From: Porphyromonas uenonis DSM 23387 = JCM 13868
GTDB lineage: Bacteria > Bacteroidota > Bacteroidia > Bacteroidales > Porphyromonadaceae
DNA: 64,000 bases
Assembly: GCF_000482365.1 (NCBI RefSeq)
Contig: NZ_KI535308.1
Location: 121,823 to 185,822 of the forward strand
Reading direction: 5' to 3'
Shown here: in pieces, positions 9,890 through 19,624 of the stretch
Layout of the letters: each line of letters opens with the position of its first letter
Position numbering within the stretch: the first letter of the stretch is position 1
The notes under the pieces: model-generated
The model's input: only the letters and a program-made list of their open reading frames with translations
Database searches by the model: none
Told to the model about the DNA's origin: nothing
Made by a program: the position numbers and the translations under genes

Positions 9890-10439
9890 CTCTCCGCTCA
9901 GCGCCGCTTAAACGACCGCTAAGTTTCCCTTAAGCAACCGCTAAATGAGGCTGTTGAATAGCTCAGCAATCTTCCTCGTTCAGGTCGTTTTTTCCCAGCG
10001 TCGTTCCAATTTCATCTGGGTTAAACTAGAGTTTTATACAGGAGAAACTTTGGACTCCTTCGAAGATATGTCGTTTTATGCCTGAACTGAAGTGAGAAAC
10101 CTCTAGAAGAAAAACACGAAAAGCGCAACGAATAGGCGTCTTCCGCCCATCTAATCAACCAAATAGACGAGCATCGGACCATATTCCTCTAGAGATAGTT
10201 TTCAAAACGGTCAACTTTCGATTATACCACCAAAATAGATAGCACTAACTATAAGCGAGTTACGATTTTCTATCGGACAACTTATCAACAATTGAATGTT
10301 TTCTAGTTGATTTATTTGCCCACGTCAATTATTGGTTGTAATATTGCAAACGAAATCCGAGAAGCTCAGGGTCGTGACGTTCTTATAACGAAACCTCTCT
10401 AGCAGACTTAATCTTGTAACCCTTCATATATCTATTCAA
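9890..10439 (+). other. 550-bp AT-rich gap before nrdJ, no gene seen
   Basis: No credible reading frame, tRNA or large repeat was found here. The AT-rich part near 10290-10360 contains weak -7-like sequences (TTATTTG, TAATATTG) but none matches TAnnTTTG. There is no B12-box or NrdR-box sequence, although the next gene encodes a B12-dependent enzyme. Confidence 0.5.
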
Positions 10440-13013
10440 GTGAAGCAAAAGACATATTCCTTTGATGAGGCTTATCAAGCCACATTGGACTACTTCGGCG
10501 GTGATGAGCTGGCCGCCAAGGTGTGGGTGACCAAGTACGCCCTCAAGGACAGCTACGGCAACATCTATGAGCAGACCCCTCGCGACATGCATCAGCGCAT
10601 AGCTCGGGAGCTGGTCCGCATAGAGCACAACTACCCCAACCCGCTCTCTGAGAGTGAGCTGATGGATCTGATGGATCACTTCCGCTACATCGTGCCTCAG
10701 GGCAGCCCGATGACCGGAATCGGCAACAACTACCAGATCGCATCGCTCTCAAACTGCTTTGTCATCGGTCTAGATGGTGAGCCCGACTCGTACGGTGGCA
10801 TCATCCGTATCGATGAGGAGCAGGTCCAGCTGATGAAGCGCCGTGGTGGCGTGGGGCACGATCTCTCGCACATACGTCCTAAGGGTTCGCCCGTCAAGAA
10901 CTCTGCCCTCACCTCTACGGGCTTGGTTCCCTTTATGGAGCGCTACTCCAACTCCACTCGCGAGGTGGCGCAAGATGGTCGTCGTGGTGCGCTCATGCTC
11001 ACAGTCTCGATCAATCACCCAGACAGCGAGTCCTTTATCGATGCTAAGATGACCGAGGGCAAGGTGACGGGTGCCAATGTATCGGTACGCATCGACGACG
11101 CCTTCATGCAGGCGGTCGTGGATGACAAAGAGTATGTGCAGACCTACCCCGTCCACTCGAAGGAGCCTAAGTTTACCCGCACCATTCAGGCGCGCCAGCT
11201 ATGGGACAAGATCATCTACAACGCTTGGCGGAGCGCTGAGCCTGGGGTGCTCTTTTGGGACACGATCATCCGTGAGTCTGTGCCCGACTGCTACGCCGAT
11301 CTAGGCTTTAAGACTATCTCGACCAATCCTTGCGGGGAGATACCTCTCTGTCCGTACGATAGTTGCCGTCTGCTGGCGATCAATCTCTACAGCTATGTGC
11401 GCAATCCCTTTACGGCAAAAGCTTCGTTTGACTTTGATCTCTTCCGTGAGCATGTTGCCAAGGCGCTCCGCATCATGGACGACATCATTGACCTAGAGGC
11501 GGAGAAGATCGATGCGATCCTCATGAAGATCGCCGCAGATACGGAGACCGAAGAGGTCAAAGCGGCTGAGCGTGAGTTGTGGCGCAAGATCAAGCGCAAG
11601 ACCCTCCTCGGACGTCGTACGGGCGTCGGCATCACAGCCGAGGGCGATATGCTCGCTGCGATGGGCATGCGCTACGGCTCGGACGAGGCTATCAGCTTTG
11701 CAGAGGAGGTGCAGAAGACGCTTTGCCTATCAGCTTACGCTAGCTCAGTAGAGTTGGCTAAGGAGCGCGGAGCCTTTGACCTCTATGACACAGAGCGTGA
11801 GAAAGACAATCCTTTTATCCAGCGCATTGCCAAGGCTGATCCGAAGCTCTATGAGGAGATGAAGAAGTTCGGCCGTCGTAATATAGCGTTGCTGACCATC
11901 GCTCCTACAGGGTCGACGAGCCTTATGACGCAGACTTCGTCAGGTATCGAGCCAGTCTTTATGCCTGTCTACAAGCGCAGACGCAAGGTCAACCCCAATG
12001 ATAAGAACGTCAAGGTGGACTACACGGACGAGACGGGCGATACCTTTGAGGAGTACACGGTCTACCACCACAACTTCCTCACCTGGATGAAAGCCAACGG
12101 CTACGACTCCGAGAAGAACTATTCGCACGAGGAGCTACAGGAGCTGGTCGCTAAGTCTCCCTACCACAAGGCTACTGCCAACGATGTGGACTGGGTAGCT
12201 AAGGTCAAGATGCAGGGACGCATACAGCAATGGGTGGATCACAGCATTAGCGTGACAATCAACCTCCCGTCCGACATCTCTCAGGAGATGGTGGCTACGC
12301 TTTACATTGAGGCGTGGAAGGCTGGTTGCAAGGGCTGTACCGTGTACCGTGAGGGCTCTCGCTCAGGTGTGCTCATCTCGGAGGAGCAGCAGAAGAAAGA
12401 GAAGCAAGCCAAGGCTGAGCAAGAGGCAGCTGCAGAGATTCCCGTAGAGCCCACGCCTATGTCTCAGGCTGTACACAAGCGCCCCAAGGTACTAGAGGCG
12501 GATATCGTGCGCTTTCAGAACAATAAGGAGAAGTGGATCGCCTTCGTCGGTCTACTGGACGGTAAGCCTTACGAGGTCTTCACTGGTATCGCTGACGATG
12601 ACGAGGGTATCATGCTTCCAAAGAGCGTGACGAAAGGTAAGATCATCCGTAGCTACGACGAGGATGGCACGAAGCACTACGACTTCCAATTCCACAACAA
12701 GCGTGGCTTCAAGACTACGGTAGAGGGTCTGGACACGAAGTTCAACCCCGAGTACTGGAACTATGCGAAGCTCATCTCAGGCGTCCTGCGCTACCAGATG
12801 CCGATAGATCAGGTGATCAACTTGGTCCAAGGCATGGAGCTCAACGATGAGAGTATCAACACCTGGAAGAACGGTGTGGCTCGTGCTCTCAAGACTTATC
12901 TCCCGAGCGGTACAGCCGTATCTGCCGCCTGCTCTAACTGCGGACAGCATACGCTAGTCTATCAGGAGGGTTGCCTCATCTGCACCAACTGTGGCTCCTC
13001 AAAGTGTGGCTAG
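10440..13013 (+). CDS. nrdJ: Adenosylcobalamin-dependent (class II) ribonucleotide reductase
   Basis: An 857-residue enzyme that reduces ribonucleotides to deoxyribonucleotides using a radical made by homolysis of adenosylcobalamin, so it needs no oxygen and no NrdB. The active-site motif NPCGE is at 296-300 (radical Cys298, general base Glu300), with SNCFV upstream and APTGSTSLMTQTSSGIEP in the barrel. No N-terminal ATP-cone is seen. The last 30 residues hold CxxC pairs (CSNCG, CLICTNCG) like a zinc ribbon or redox tail. The start is GTG at 10440: in-frame sequence upstream has no ATG before the stop at 10386, and the next ATG would remove conserved sequence. It is a single gene with its own terminator. 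Confidence 0.92.
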   Translation: MKQKTYSFDEAYQATLDYFGGDELAAKVWVTKYALKDSYGNIYEQTPRDMHQRIARELVRIEHNYPNPLSESELMDLMDHFRYIVPQGSPMTGIGNNYQIASLSNCFVIGLDGEPDSYGGIIRIDEEQVQLMKRRGGVGHDLSHIRPKGSPVKNSALTSTGLVPFMERYSNSTREVAQDGRRGALMLTVSINHPDSESFIDAKMTEGKVTGANVSVRIDDAFMQAVVDDKEYVQTYPVHSKEPKFTRTIQARQLWDKIIYNAWRSAEPGVLFWDTIIRESVPDCYADLGFKTISTNPCGEIPLCPYDSCRLLAINLYSYVRNPFTAKASFDFDLFREHVAKALRIMDDIIDLEAEKIDAILMKIAADTETEEVKAAERELWRKIKRKTLLGRRTGVGITAEGDMLAAMGMRYGSDEAISFAEEVQKTLCLSAYASSVELAKERGAFDLYDTEREKDNPFIQRIAKADPKLYEEMKKFGRRNIALLTIAPTGSTSLMTQTSSGIEPVFMPVYKRRRKVNPNDKNVKVDYTDETGDTFEEYTVYHHNFLTWMKANGYDSEKNYSHEELQELVAKSPYHKATANDVDWVAKVKMQGRIQQWVDHSISVTINLPSDISQEMVATLYIEAWKAGCKGCTVYREGSRSGVLISEEQQKKEKQAKAEQEAAAEIPVEPTPMSQAVHKRPKVLEADIVRFQNNKEKWIAFVGLLDGKPYEVFTGIADDDEGIMLPKSVTKGKIIRSYDEDGTKHYDFQFHNKRGFKTTVEGLDTKFNPEYWNYAKLISGVLRYQMPIDQVINLVQGMELNDESINTWKNGVARALKTYLPSGTAVSAACSNCGQHTLVYQEGCLICTNCGSSKCG

Positions 13014-13036
13014 TCACAGATAAGCGCTAAACATCG

Positions 13037-13080
13037 GAAAACCCCACCATTGTACGACACAATGGTGGGGTTTTGTTTTG
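13037..13080. terminator. Bidirectional terminator between nrdJ and the OsmC gene
   Basis: A perfect 16-bp stem, AAAACCCCACCATTGT with its complement, encloses a 5-base loop (ACGAC). The 3' side ends in TTTTGTTTT and the 5' side begins AAAA, so it can end both nrdJ (+) and the OsmC gene (-). Confidence 0.9.
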
Positions 13081-13122
13081 GGTTCTTACAGCTTTTGCTG
13101 GCAGAGGGAAAACGCGCGCTCC

Positions 13123-13521
13123 TTACATTCGCTCGATGCGATGGGTGAAGGGGACACCAGCACGGTGGAAGAGTCGTCCCACGGGACAGACCTTTTCGGT
13201 TAGCTCGAGACACTTCTCTAGTTCCTGATCCGTGGCGGTCGTCTTGACCCGTAGCGTGTAGTCGATCGCTTCCATCTCGCCCTCCGTGGTCTGTGCCTCA
13301 AGATCTATCTCTAGATGCTCGATGGTCAGGCGCTTCTTCTCGGCCATCGTGGTGAAGATCGTCGCGATGCAGCCATTGAGCGACATGGCGAGGAGCTCGA
13401 AGGCGGTAGGTCCCTGACCTGTACCGCCAGAAGCGACGGGGAGGTCGACGGTTACGCTGTTTCCTCGTTGATTATCAATTTGCGAGAGGTAAGCTCCCTG
13501 CTTGACTAAGTGCGTTTTCAT
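13123..13521 (-). CDS. OsmC/Ohr family protein
   Basis: A 132-residue protein of the OsmC family of thiol-dependent peroxidases that detoxify organic hydroperoxides. The two expected cysteines are present: Cys51 in LNGCIATIF and Cys112 in KVCPVGRLF. The N-terminus is short, as in the YhfA-like branch, so the peroxide substrate is uncertain. It is convergent with nrdJ and shares its terminator. About 40 bp separate its start from the Sel1 gene upstream on the same strand, so read-through from that operon is possible. Confidence 0.85.
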   Translation of the reverse strand: MKTHLVKQGAYLSQIDNQRGNSVTVDLPVASGGTGQGPTAFELLAMSLNGCIATIFTTMAEKKRLTIEHLEIDLEAQTTEGEMEAIDYTLRVKTTATDQELEKCLELTEKVCPVGRLFHRAGVPFTHRIERM

Positions 13522-13560
13522 ATCGTTTACAGTGTTATTAAAGTGAGACTTCCTTAGGAC

Positions 13561-14571
13561 TCAAAAGAGCATCTGCTCCTCAGCGACATACTCCGAGAGG
13601 GACTCACGAAGCATCCCGATGTATCGTCCACTAGCGTCATAATGATGTCGATAGAGTAGCTGGGTGGCTAGGAAGACTCCGCTCTGCGCTGCCTGGCACA
13701 GATAGCGGATAGCCTCCGTGCGACGAGCGGGTTGCAGCGGATCTATCAGGAGCATCCGCCCTACCTCGTAGCACGCCTCGGGGATGCCCGCCTCGGCGGC
13801 TCGCTCCCACAAGGAGACGACACGAGAGCTGTAGCAGTCTCCATCTTGGTGATACCACAGCTTACCGAGCAGATAGCACGCTTCGGGTGCATCTTGCCTC
13901 AAGGCTACCGTGAGCCAGTACTCCACCCGCTCCATCTGAGCGAAGAGCCCATCCTGTGCGTAAGCTCTCGCAAGTGCTATCTGAGCCTCCACGAGCCCCG
14001 CTTCGGCAGCCGTCTCTAAGTGATAGAGATACTGCTCGTGACTACGCACTACGCCCAAGCCTCTCTGATACATTTGCGCTAAGAGGAGATGAGACTTCGG
14101 ATGCCCCAGCTGAATCGCCATACGCAAGTAGTCGCTCGCCTCTCGGTAGTTCTTCCTTAGTCCCATCTGCGGGCTCGTCAAGTGTAGTGCCAGAGCGTAC
14201 AGATCCTCCACATTTCCCCGCAGGGCTACCCTCTGGCGCAGGTAGCGTCTCAGACAGTTTTGCGCAGTCCTGTCAGCGTGTGGCTGATAGAGCTTAACTA
14301 AGTAGTCAATCGCCGGGAGCGAGTCGTGACGAGCCGCACGATGTAGCCAGTGTAGCCCCTCTGTTTGCAGATACTCAAGATGATCGGTCGGATCCTCTAG
14401 CTCTTTCTGCAGAAGACTGTACAGCTTGCCCGATCTTCTCGTATCAACGACAAGGTCGAGCTGTTGCGTCATCAAGGCAAAGAGCTGCTCGCAGTCGATA
14501 CCGCCAGCCACGGCACTGGTCGTCTGTGGCGAGAGTAGGTCTGAGCTAGACTCTTTGGGCTTAGAGGGCAT
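13561..14571 (-). CDS. Sel1-repeat protein
   Basis: A 336-residue protein made mostly of Sel1-type helical pairs from about residue 80: EASDYLRMAIQLGHPKSHLLLAQMYQRG, HLETAAEAGLVEAQIALARAYAQ, WERAAEAGIPEACYEVGRML and others. These repeats form a scaffold for protein binding. No signal peptide is visible, so it is probably cytoplasmic. It starts only 3 bp after the stop of the RlmI-like gene and is the last gene of the asd operon. Its partner is unknown. Confidence 0.8.
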   Translation of the reverse strand: MPSKPKESSSDLLSPQTTSAVAGGIDCEQLFALMTQQLDLVVDTRRSGKLYSLLQKELEDPTDHLEYLQTEGLHWLHRAARHDSLPAIDYLVKLYQPHADRTAQNCLRRYLRQRVALRGNVEDLYALALHLTSPQMGLRKNYREASDYLRMAIQLGHPKSHLLLAQMYQRGLGVVRSHEQYLYHLETAAEAGLVEAQIALARAYAQDGLFAQMERVEYWLTVALRQDAPEACYLLGKLWYHQDGDCYSSRVVSLWERAAEAGIPEACYEVGRMLLIDPLQPARRTEAIRYLCQAAQSGVFLATQLLYRHHYDASGRYIGMLRESLSEYVAEEQMLF

Positions 14572-14574
14572 GGA

Positions 14575-15795
14575 TCAAGAGACGTAGAGGAGCAATCCCT
14601 TGAGATACTCCCCCTCTGGGTAAAAGATGTTGATCGGATGACAGGGACTTTGCCCCAAACGTTTGAGGATACGCACCTCTCGTCCCGCAAGCGTGGCGGC
14701 CGTCATCACCGCTAGGGTAAACTCCTCCATCGTGACGGCTTGCGAGCAGCTAAAGGTGAAGAGCAGTCCGCCATGGGCGATCGCTCTAAGTGCTGACTCG
14801 TTCAATCGGCGGTACCCTCCCAAACCTTGTTGCTTATGGTTGCGCTGCTTGACAAAAGCTGGTGGATCTAAGACGATCAGATCGTAGGCTCCTGGCTCGA
14901 TCGCAGAAAGATAGTCGAAAGCATCAGCCACGACCGCCTCGTGCCTCTGGAGCGTTTCGGAGTCAGAAGAGAAGTTGATCGCCACACTCTCCTCGCAAAG
15001 TGAGATAGCTCGTGCAGAGCTGTCTATCGAGACGACGCGCTGGGCGCCCCCTCCGAGAGCATAGACGGAGAAGCCCCCCGAGTAGCAGCAGATGTTGAGG
15101 ACATTGCGCCCCCGAGCGTACGACTCGACAAGACGTCTGTTGTCACGCTGGTCCACGAAGAAACCAGTCTTCTGTCCCCGCTCCCAGTCTGGCAGGAAGC
15201 TGTAGCCGTACTCCCGCACCGTCCGATCATAGTCTGCCGAGGGCGCCTTGCCTAGGTAGCCATTTGGCATAATCCAGTCGCTAGGTGTCTGCGCTGGGAG
15301 CGTCTCGACAGACTTGTCGTAGACGTAGTGCACGCCTAGCTCTGGGAGCTCGCACAGCACCTCAGCGATCAACTGACGTAGCGGGTAGAGGCTCAGCGCA
15401 TGTATCTGTATCACAGCCACCTCTCGGTAGATGTCGATGACCAGCCCTGGTATGAAGTCGCTCTCACCATAGCATAGGCGCCAGCAGTTTGTCGGTCGCC
15501 CGTCTTGGCTCTGGAAGAGCGTCTTGCGAAGCTGAAGCGCTTGGCTCAGACGTGTAGTAAAGAAGGCACGCCACTCCCCTATCTCCTCCTCGCCAAAGGT
15601 CAGCATGCGGACGGCTATCGTCCCGCCCTCGTAAACGCCTTGCCCCAGTCGCTGCGAGCCATCGTGGTTGAGGATAGTCACTGTCGCGCCTAGCGGTATG
15701 CTCTCCTTGCTGCGCTGCAGTGCGCCCGAGAAGACCCATGGATGGTGTCTGAGGAGAGGCTCCTCACGGTGGGGCTTGAGGTATAACTGATACAT
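14575..15795 (-). CDS. Class I SAM-dependent rRNA methyltransferase, RlmI-like
   Basis: A 406-residue protein matching the family that methylates C5 of cytosine 1962 in 23S rRNA. The N-terminal 75 residues form a PUA-like RNA-binding domain (HHPWVFSGAL, LGQGVYEGGTIAVRML). The Rossmann domain contains FFVDQRDNR, NICCYSGGFSVYA (SAM binding), LDPPAFVK (about 306) and FSCS near 349, which would supply the catalytic cysteine. Length and order agree with RlmI. It lies third from last in the asd operon with 39 bp before it and 3 bp after it. Exact target base is inferred from the family. Confidence 0.85.
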   Translation of the reverse strand: MYQLYLKPHREEPLLRHHPWVFSGALQRSKESIPLGATVTILNHDGSQRLGQGVYEGGTIAVRMLTFGEEEIGEWRAFFTTRLSQALQLRKTLFQSQDGRPTNCWRLCYGESDFIPGLVIDIYREVAVIQIHALSLYPLRQLIAEVLCELPELGVHYVYDKSVETLPAQTPSDWIMPNGYLGKAPSADYDRTVREYGYSFLPDWERGQKTGFFVDQRDNRRLVESYARGRNVLNICCYSGGFSVYALGGGAQRVVSIDSSARAISLCEESVAINFSSDSETLQRHEAVVADAFDYLSAIEPGAYDLIVLDPPAFVKQRNHKQQGLGGYRRLNESALRAIAHGGLLFTFSCSQAVTMEEFTLAVMTAATLAGREVRILKRLGQSPCHPINIFYPEGEYLKGLLLYVS

Positions 15796-15834
15796 AGGAG
15801 TGGTGGTAGATTGTGTAGCTCTTGTGGTAAAGTC

Positions 15835-16455
15835 CTAGGATGGTTGCTCGGGGCAGAGCCCGAAGTGGTGCAGTAGTGGCATTGGCTCCGACTCGAGACG
15901 ATGATAAATGCGGAGACAAGCGTATGCGTCTAGCGCAGCGTAGCTTTGCTGTGCAGGCGTTAGCGTAGCCGCCTCCCAGTTGCTTAGCTGAGCACGCTTG
16001 CTAATCTTCTCACCGAAGAGTATCGCATAGATCTTTTGCAGGCCCAAGTCGTGGATGCCGTAAGCAGGTGTAAGACGCTGCAGGTCTACAAAGCCTTGTG
16101 GCTGTAGCTCTTTTGAAAACCTCCTCAGCTGTCTCCGATCTCCGCAAAGGTCTAGTCCCACCTTGAGTATATCCTCACGCTCCAGTAGCCCCTGCAGGCG
16201 TGGCGGGATGCCTATCTTGTTAATCCTAAAGAGGTAGCAGCAACTCTCGCTCGACAGCTGAATAAGCGCTACCGACTGACGCTCATACTTCTTAAAGACA
16301 GGCTTAGACTCTGTGTCCATACCGATTATAGCACATTGCTCTAGAGCTGCTACGGCGGGCTCCACTTGCGGGAGCGAGTCCACGACAACGATTTCACCTG
16401 TGAAGGTCGCTTTGGCTAGTTTGCCTATATCCTCTTTAGTAATTGATGACAGCAC
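15835..16455 (-). CDS. DEDDy 3'-5' exonuclease domain protein
   Basis: A 206-residue single-domain nuclease related to the catalytic domain of RNase D. The four acidic metal ligands and tyrosine can be placed: Asp47 and Glu49 in MDTES, Asp106 in LCGDRRQL, and Tyr171 with Asp175 in YAALDAY. The C-terminal HRDC domains of full RNase D are missing, as in the short Bacteroidota form. It follows the DUF5063 gene by 13 bp and precedes the RlmI-like gene, an arrangement suggesting RNA metabolism. The substrate cannot be read from the sequence. Confidence 0.85.
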   Translation of the reverse strand: MLSSITKEDIGKLAKATFTGEIVVVDSLPQVEPAVAALEQCAIIGMDTESKPVFKKYERQSVALIQLSSESCCYLFRINKIGIPPRLQGLLEREDILKVGLDLCGDRRQLRRFSKELQPQGFVDLQRLTPAYGIHDLGLQKIYAILFGEKISKRAQLSNWEAATLTPAQQSYAALDAYACLRIYHRLESEPMPLLHHFGLCPEQPS

Positions 16456-16468
16456 GATTGTTTACTCT

Positions 16469-17038
16469 TTATATATTGTATGCTTCTTGAGGCTCATCCT
16501 CCTCTAGCTCCTCGGCATGCTTGTGATAGTGTAGCACACGCAGGGCCGACAGGAGCGCATCGCCTAGGTATGTGTCAAAAGCGTATTGCAGTATCGCGAG
16601 CGTCGCGACGAGCAGCTCGCCAGCATCCTCTCTAAGCACCAGCAAAGGCGTACCCAGCTCACGGTAGATCAGTACCAAGAGCCGTGAGAGACGCTCAGGC
16701 TGTAGTTCGCCATCCTGCGTCACACCCACAGGGTAGTGGAGGAAGAGATCCAGCTCCTCCCCCAGTAGCGCACGCACCTGCTCCTCGTAGTAGCTCACCG
16801 TCTCATCCGAGATCATCTGCGTGTAGCCCGTGAGCCACTCCTCCAGCTCCTCCGTAGAGGTAGTCGGCATCTGCGATAAGTAGCTAAAGATCTCTGGCAG
16901 ATAGCCGTAGGTACGCTTTACGAAGTCCGAACGACTATACTCAGACGCATGCTCTATGAGCGCACAGTAGTCCTTGCACAGCGTGAGGAAGGCGACTAGC
17001 TCCTGCGGATTGCTCTCGCTCGTTTGCTCCATATGCAC
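16469..17038 (-). CDS. DUF5063 family protein
   Basis: A 189-residue acidic, mostly helical protein (ALIEHASEYSRSDFVKRTYGYLPEIFSYLSQM) matching the DUF5063 family, which has no assigned function. There is no signal peptide or membrane segment. A second in-frame ATG two codons on (MEQTSE) may be the true start. It lies 17 bp after asd and 13 bp before the exonuclease gene. The family assignment is from memory of the pattern, hence moderate confidence. Confidence 0.65.
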   Translation of the reverse strand: MHMEQTSESNPQELVAFLTLCKDYCALIEHASEYSRSDFVKRTYGYLPEIFSYLSQMPTTSTEELEEWLTGYTQMISDETVSYYEEQVRALLGEELDLFLHYPVGVTQDGELQPERLSRLLVLIYRELGTPLLVLREDAGELLVATLAILQYAFDTYLGDALLSALRVLHYHKHAEELEEDEPQEAYNI

Positions 17039-17055
17039 TCTAACGGATCAAGACT

Positions 17056-18072
17056 TTACTTAGCAAAAGCACCTTCCTGGATCAGGTACTCCGCAATCTG
17101 AATGGCATTGAGCGCAGCCCCCTTCATAATCTGGTCAGCCACGCACCAGAAGGTGACACAGCCTGGCTCAGCGAGATCAGCTCTCAGACGTCCCACATAG
17201 ACTGGCTCTTGCATAGAGCAGTGTAGAGGCATCGGGTAGCTACGCTTCGCAGGATCGTCCATCAGGAGTAGCCCCTTCTGATGAGACATCGCCTCGCGCA
17301 CCGCCTCGACCGTGAGTGGCTCAGCACACTTCACCCAGATAGCCTCGCTGTGGGCACGCAGTACCGGGACACGCACGCAGGTGGCACTGACACGTATCTC
17401 ATCGTCGTGCAGGATCTTGCAGGTCTCATTGTACATCTTCATCTCCTCCTTCGTATAGTCATTGTCCGTAAAGATGTCAATCTGCGGAATGAGATTATAT
17501 AGGAGTTGATTGCCGAAAGCCTTCGTCTGCAGAGGTTTGCCCATCGCTTGGTCACGCACCTGCCCCTCCAGCTCGAGCATTGCATCGTGACCCGCACCGC
17601 TCGCAGCTTGGTAGGTAGCCACATGCACCCGCTCTATCGGGCTCAGCGCATGGATCGGAGCCAGCGCCACGATCATCTGGATCGTGCTGCAGTTCGGGTT
17701 AGCGATGATCCTCTTGGCTGGATGTAGCGCATCAGCACCGTTGACCTCAGGCACAACGAGCGGCACCTCGGGATCCATACGGAAGGCACTCGAATTGTCG
17801 ATCATCAGAGCGCCATGCTTCGTGATCGTGCTGGCGAAGTCTAGCGCCGTCTGTCCCCCAGCAGAGACGAAGGCGATGTCAATATCCTTGAAGTCATCGT
17901 TTTGGGCCAGGAGCTTTATCTTGTACTCCTTACCACGGAAGGTTATCTCACTGCCCGCACTGCGAGACGAGCCAAAGAGTCTCAGCTCTTCAATTGGGAA
18001 GTCCCGATGCTCTAAGAGACGTAGGAACTCACGCCCCACGGCACCACTGGCACCTACTATAGCTATCTTCAT
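17056..18072 (-). CDS. asd: Aspartate-semialdehyde dehydrogenase (Asd)
   Basis: A 338-residue enzyme that reduces aspartyl phosphate with NADPH, the branch point for lysine/diaminopimelate, threonine and methionine. The NADP-binding GASGAVG is at 7-13, the catalytic cysteine is Cys128 in NPNCST, and a histidine (His241 in RAHSEAIWV) fits the base. Start and length match the family. It heads a five-gene operon, asd-DUF5063-exonuclease-rlmI-Sel1, under a textbook Bacteroidota promoter at 18148-18178. Confidence 0.95.
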   Translation of the reverse strand: MKIAIVGASGAVGREFLRLLEHRDFPIEELRLFGSSRSAGSEITFRGKEYKIKLLAQNDDFKDIDIAFVSAGGQTALDFASTITKHGALMIDNSSAFRMDPEVPLVVPEVNGADALHPAKRIIANPNCSTIQMIVALAPIHALSPIERVHVATYQAASGAGHDAMLELEGQVRDQAMGKPLQTKAFGNQLLYNLIPQIDIFTDNDYTKEEMKMYNETCKILHDDEIRVSATCVRVPVLRAHSEAIWVKCAEPLTVEAVREAMSHQKGLLLMDDPAKRSYPMPLHCSMQEPVYVGRLRADLAEPGCVTFWCVADQIMKGAALNAIQIAEYLIQEGAFAK

Positions 18073-18147
18073 ATTATTCTCGTTCTGTAGAGTTAGAATT
18101 AAGGTCTATACGATTGTAAGCTCAGAGAGTCATCTCCAGCTCCAATG

Positions 18148-18178
18148 CAAAAGTACCCAATCTGCGCCAATCGGCAAA
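18148..18178 (-). promoter_or_regulatory. Promoter of the asd operon
   Basis: Read on the minus strand, a -33 box TTTG (18178-18175) is followed by exactly 19 bp and the -7 box TACTTTTG (18155-18148), matching TTTG-N19-TAnnTTTG. The asd start codon lies about 70 bp further on. It is divergent from the riboswitch promoter, about 70 bp away. Confidence 0.8.
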
Positions 18179-18248
18179 AAGTTTCCACCGCACCACACAT
18201 CACCTCGAGGATAGGGTTTCATTTTTCGCAAAAAAGGCGGGTAGACGC

Positions 18249-18279
18249 TTTGATATATTCGAAAGTTATCGTACCTTTG
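18249..18279 (+). promoter_or_regulatory. Promoter of the cobalamin riboswitch transcript
   Basis: The -33 box TTTG (18249-18252), a 19-bp spacer and the -7 box TACCTTTG (18272-18279) match the phylum consensus exactly. Transcription should begin near 18286, some 40 bases before the riboswitch core. Confidence 0.8.
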
Positions 18280-18324
18280 TGGTGGCTTTGTGCTGAGAGT
18301 ACTTTCATCCCTCGAGTAGGGACT

Positions 18325-18480
18325 CGGAGTCCTCAAGGCTTAAAAGGGAATCAGGTGAAACTCCTGAACAGTCCCGCTGCTGTAATCCTCGCAAAGCAGG
18401 CATCATAACCACTGCACCTCGTATAAGTTGGTGTGGGAAGGGATGTCTGTATGAGGTAAGTCAGAAGACCTGCAAGGCTT
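18325..18480 (+). promoter_or_regulatory. Cobalamin (B12) riboswitch, apparently orphan
   Basis: The conserved parts occur in the right order: GGGAATCAGGTGAAACTCC (18347 onward), CAGTCCCGCTGCTGTAA, AACCACTG, GGTGTGGGAAGG, ATGAGGTAAGTCAG and the B12 box GTCAGAAGACCTGC (18460-18473). This is the adenosylcobalamin-class layout. Usually such an element stands before a btuB-type receptor or a B12 synthesis gene and represses it when B12 is plentiful. Here no frame of 60 codons that looks genuine follows on the + strand before the terminator at 19625. Confidence 0.9.
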
Positions 18481-19162
18481 GAAGCGCTACGAGGTATAGC
18501 ATAAGGAAATAACCGTCAACCTTCAGATCCTAGTCTGAGACTTCTATTCCCCCAGCTGTACGCTCCTCGCTACTCCTAGTCGAGCGCGACGGGAGATGTA
18601 TGTTACAATGCGAGCGATGCATCTAGGCATCACACCACGATGAGTAGTGAATGGGACATCTTGAGTGCCTACCAGCTTTCTCGGCGAGAAGTAGCTGTGA
18701 CACAACCTTCCGAGTCAAAAAAGCTTTGATCACAGTAATGCACCTAGGAGACTCTTTGGATGCTCATACGAGACTAGATAGGAGGACATTTACTTTAAAA
18801 ATAGGGGAACGTTTTCGATAAAGTGATTGAGCAATGTCTTGCTACTACGATCTCCCTGAGTACCATAAAGGTATGCGTGCTACCCTAGCACCCGTGCCAT
18901 ACGAGATCTATTAGGTGTCTGATCGTCACTACAAGGGGAAGCATACAGCAGGCTCTCGTCTATGCCACTGTCCCTATATTATACTATGCTAGTGCGTGCG
19001 ACCTAGACCAATCTGTGTCACCACGGAATCTGTGCAGAGCGACCACTGTACATACTTATCACTTGAGGAGCAGCTGTAGGTTCTAGTCAGTCTACCCAAG
19101 ACTAGGTGATAGACCAATAGATCCTCTTGCCACCCCGAGCAAATCATGATGCGAGTCATAAG

Positions 19163-19337
19163 GAGACTGTTGCAAAAGTCAACAGTCTCACAATCTTGCT
19201 TGCAAGATTGTCTAGACTTTGCAGAAAGGATGAAGCGCAAGGCGCTGAGGGTGAGAGCTGAAGGGAGCATACCTCCGTATGTGACCGAAGCCGAATCCCG
19301 AAAGCAACACAGCGATTCGCCTTTATGCAACAGTCTC
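19163..19337 (-). mobile_element. 175-bp MITE, copy 2
   Basis: A complete copy with 12-bp inverted ends GAGACTGTTGCA and TGCAACAGTCTC, in the opposite orientation to copies 1 and 3. The hairpin-bearing end lies at the left. It sits inside the riboswitch transcription unit. No matching target duplication was seen beside it. Confidence 0.85.
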
Positions 19338-19624
19338 AGGGTGAGGCCACAACCTCACTCCGTAAAGCTGAGAGGATCCGCTACTAAGAGACAGGTATGG
19401 TGCGTACCACTGGTCACAGGTTAAGTGTGTGTTGAAAAAGACCAGCCACTACCACCCTACTCTCCCTCAAAGAGAGTCTCACCGTAGCCCACACCCCTCT
19501 TCAGATGAGCATCGTGGTCACTGTTCCGCTCTAGGAGAGTCCCGTTGACCAGCTCAACGGACTCTAGAAGAAGCTATGCCACACGCCATGTGACGGTATA
19601 GCGAACCAGAGCTTTCGAATGGTT

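Noticed and set aside
9890-10439. A second B12 riboswitch or NrdR box before nrdJ
   Set aside because: No B12 box or other conserved riboswitch segment and no NrdR-type palindrome was found.
18989-19424. Frames of 92-113 codons across the MITE in the riboswitch unit
   Set aside because: They run through MITE sequence that recurs at two other places in other contexts, and they share no known protein features.
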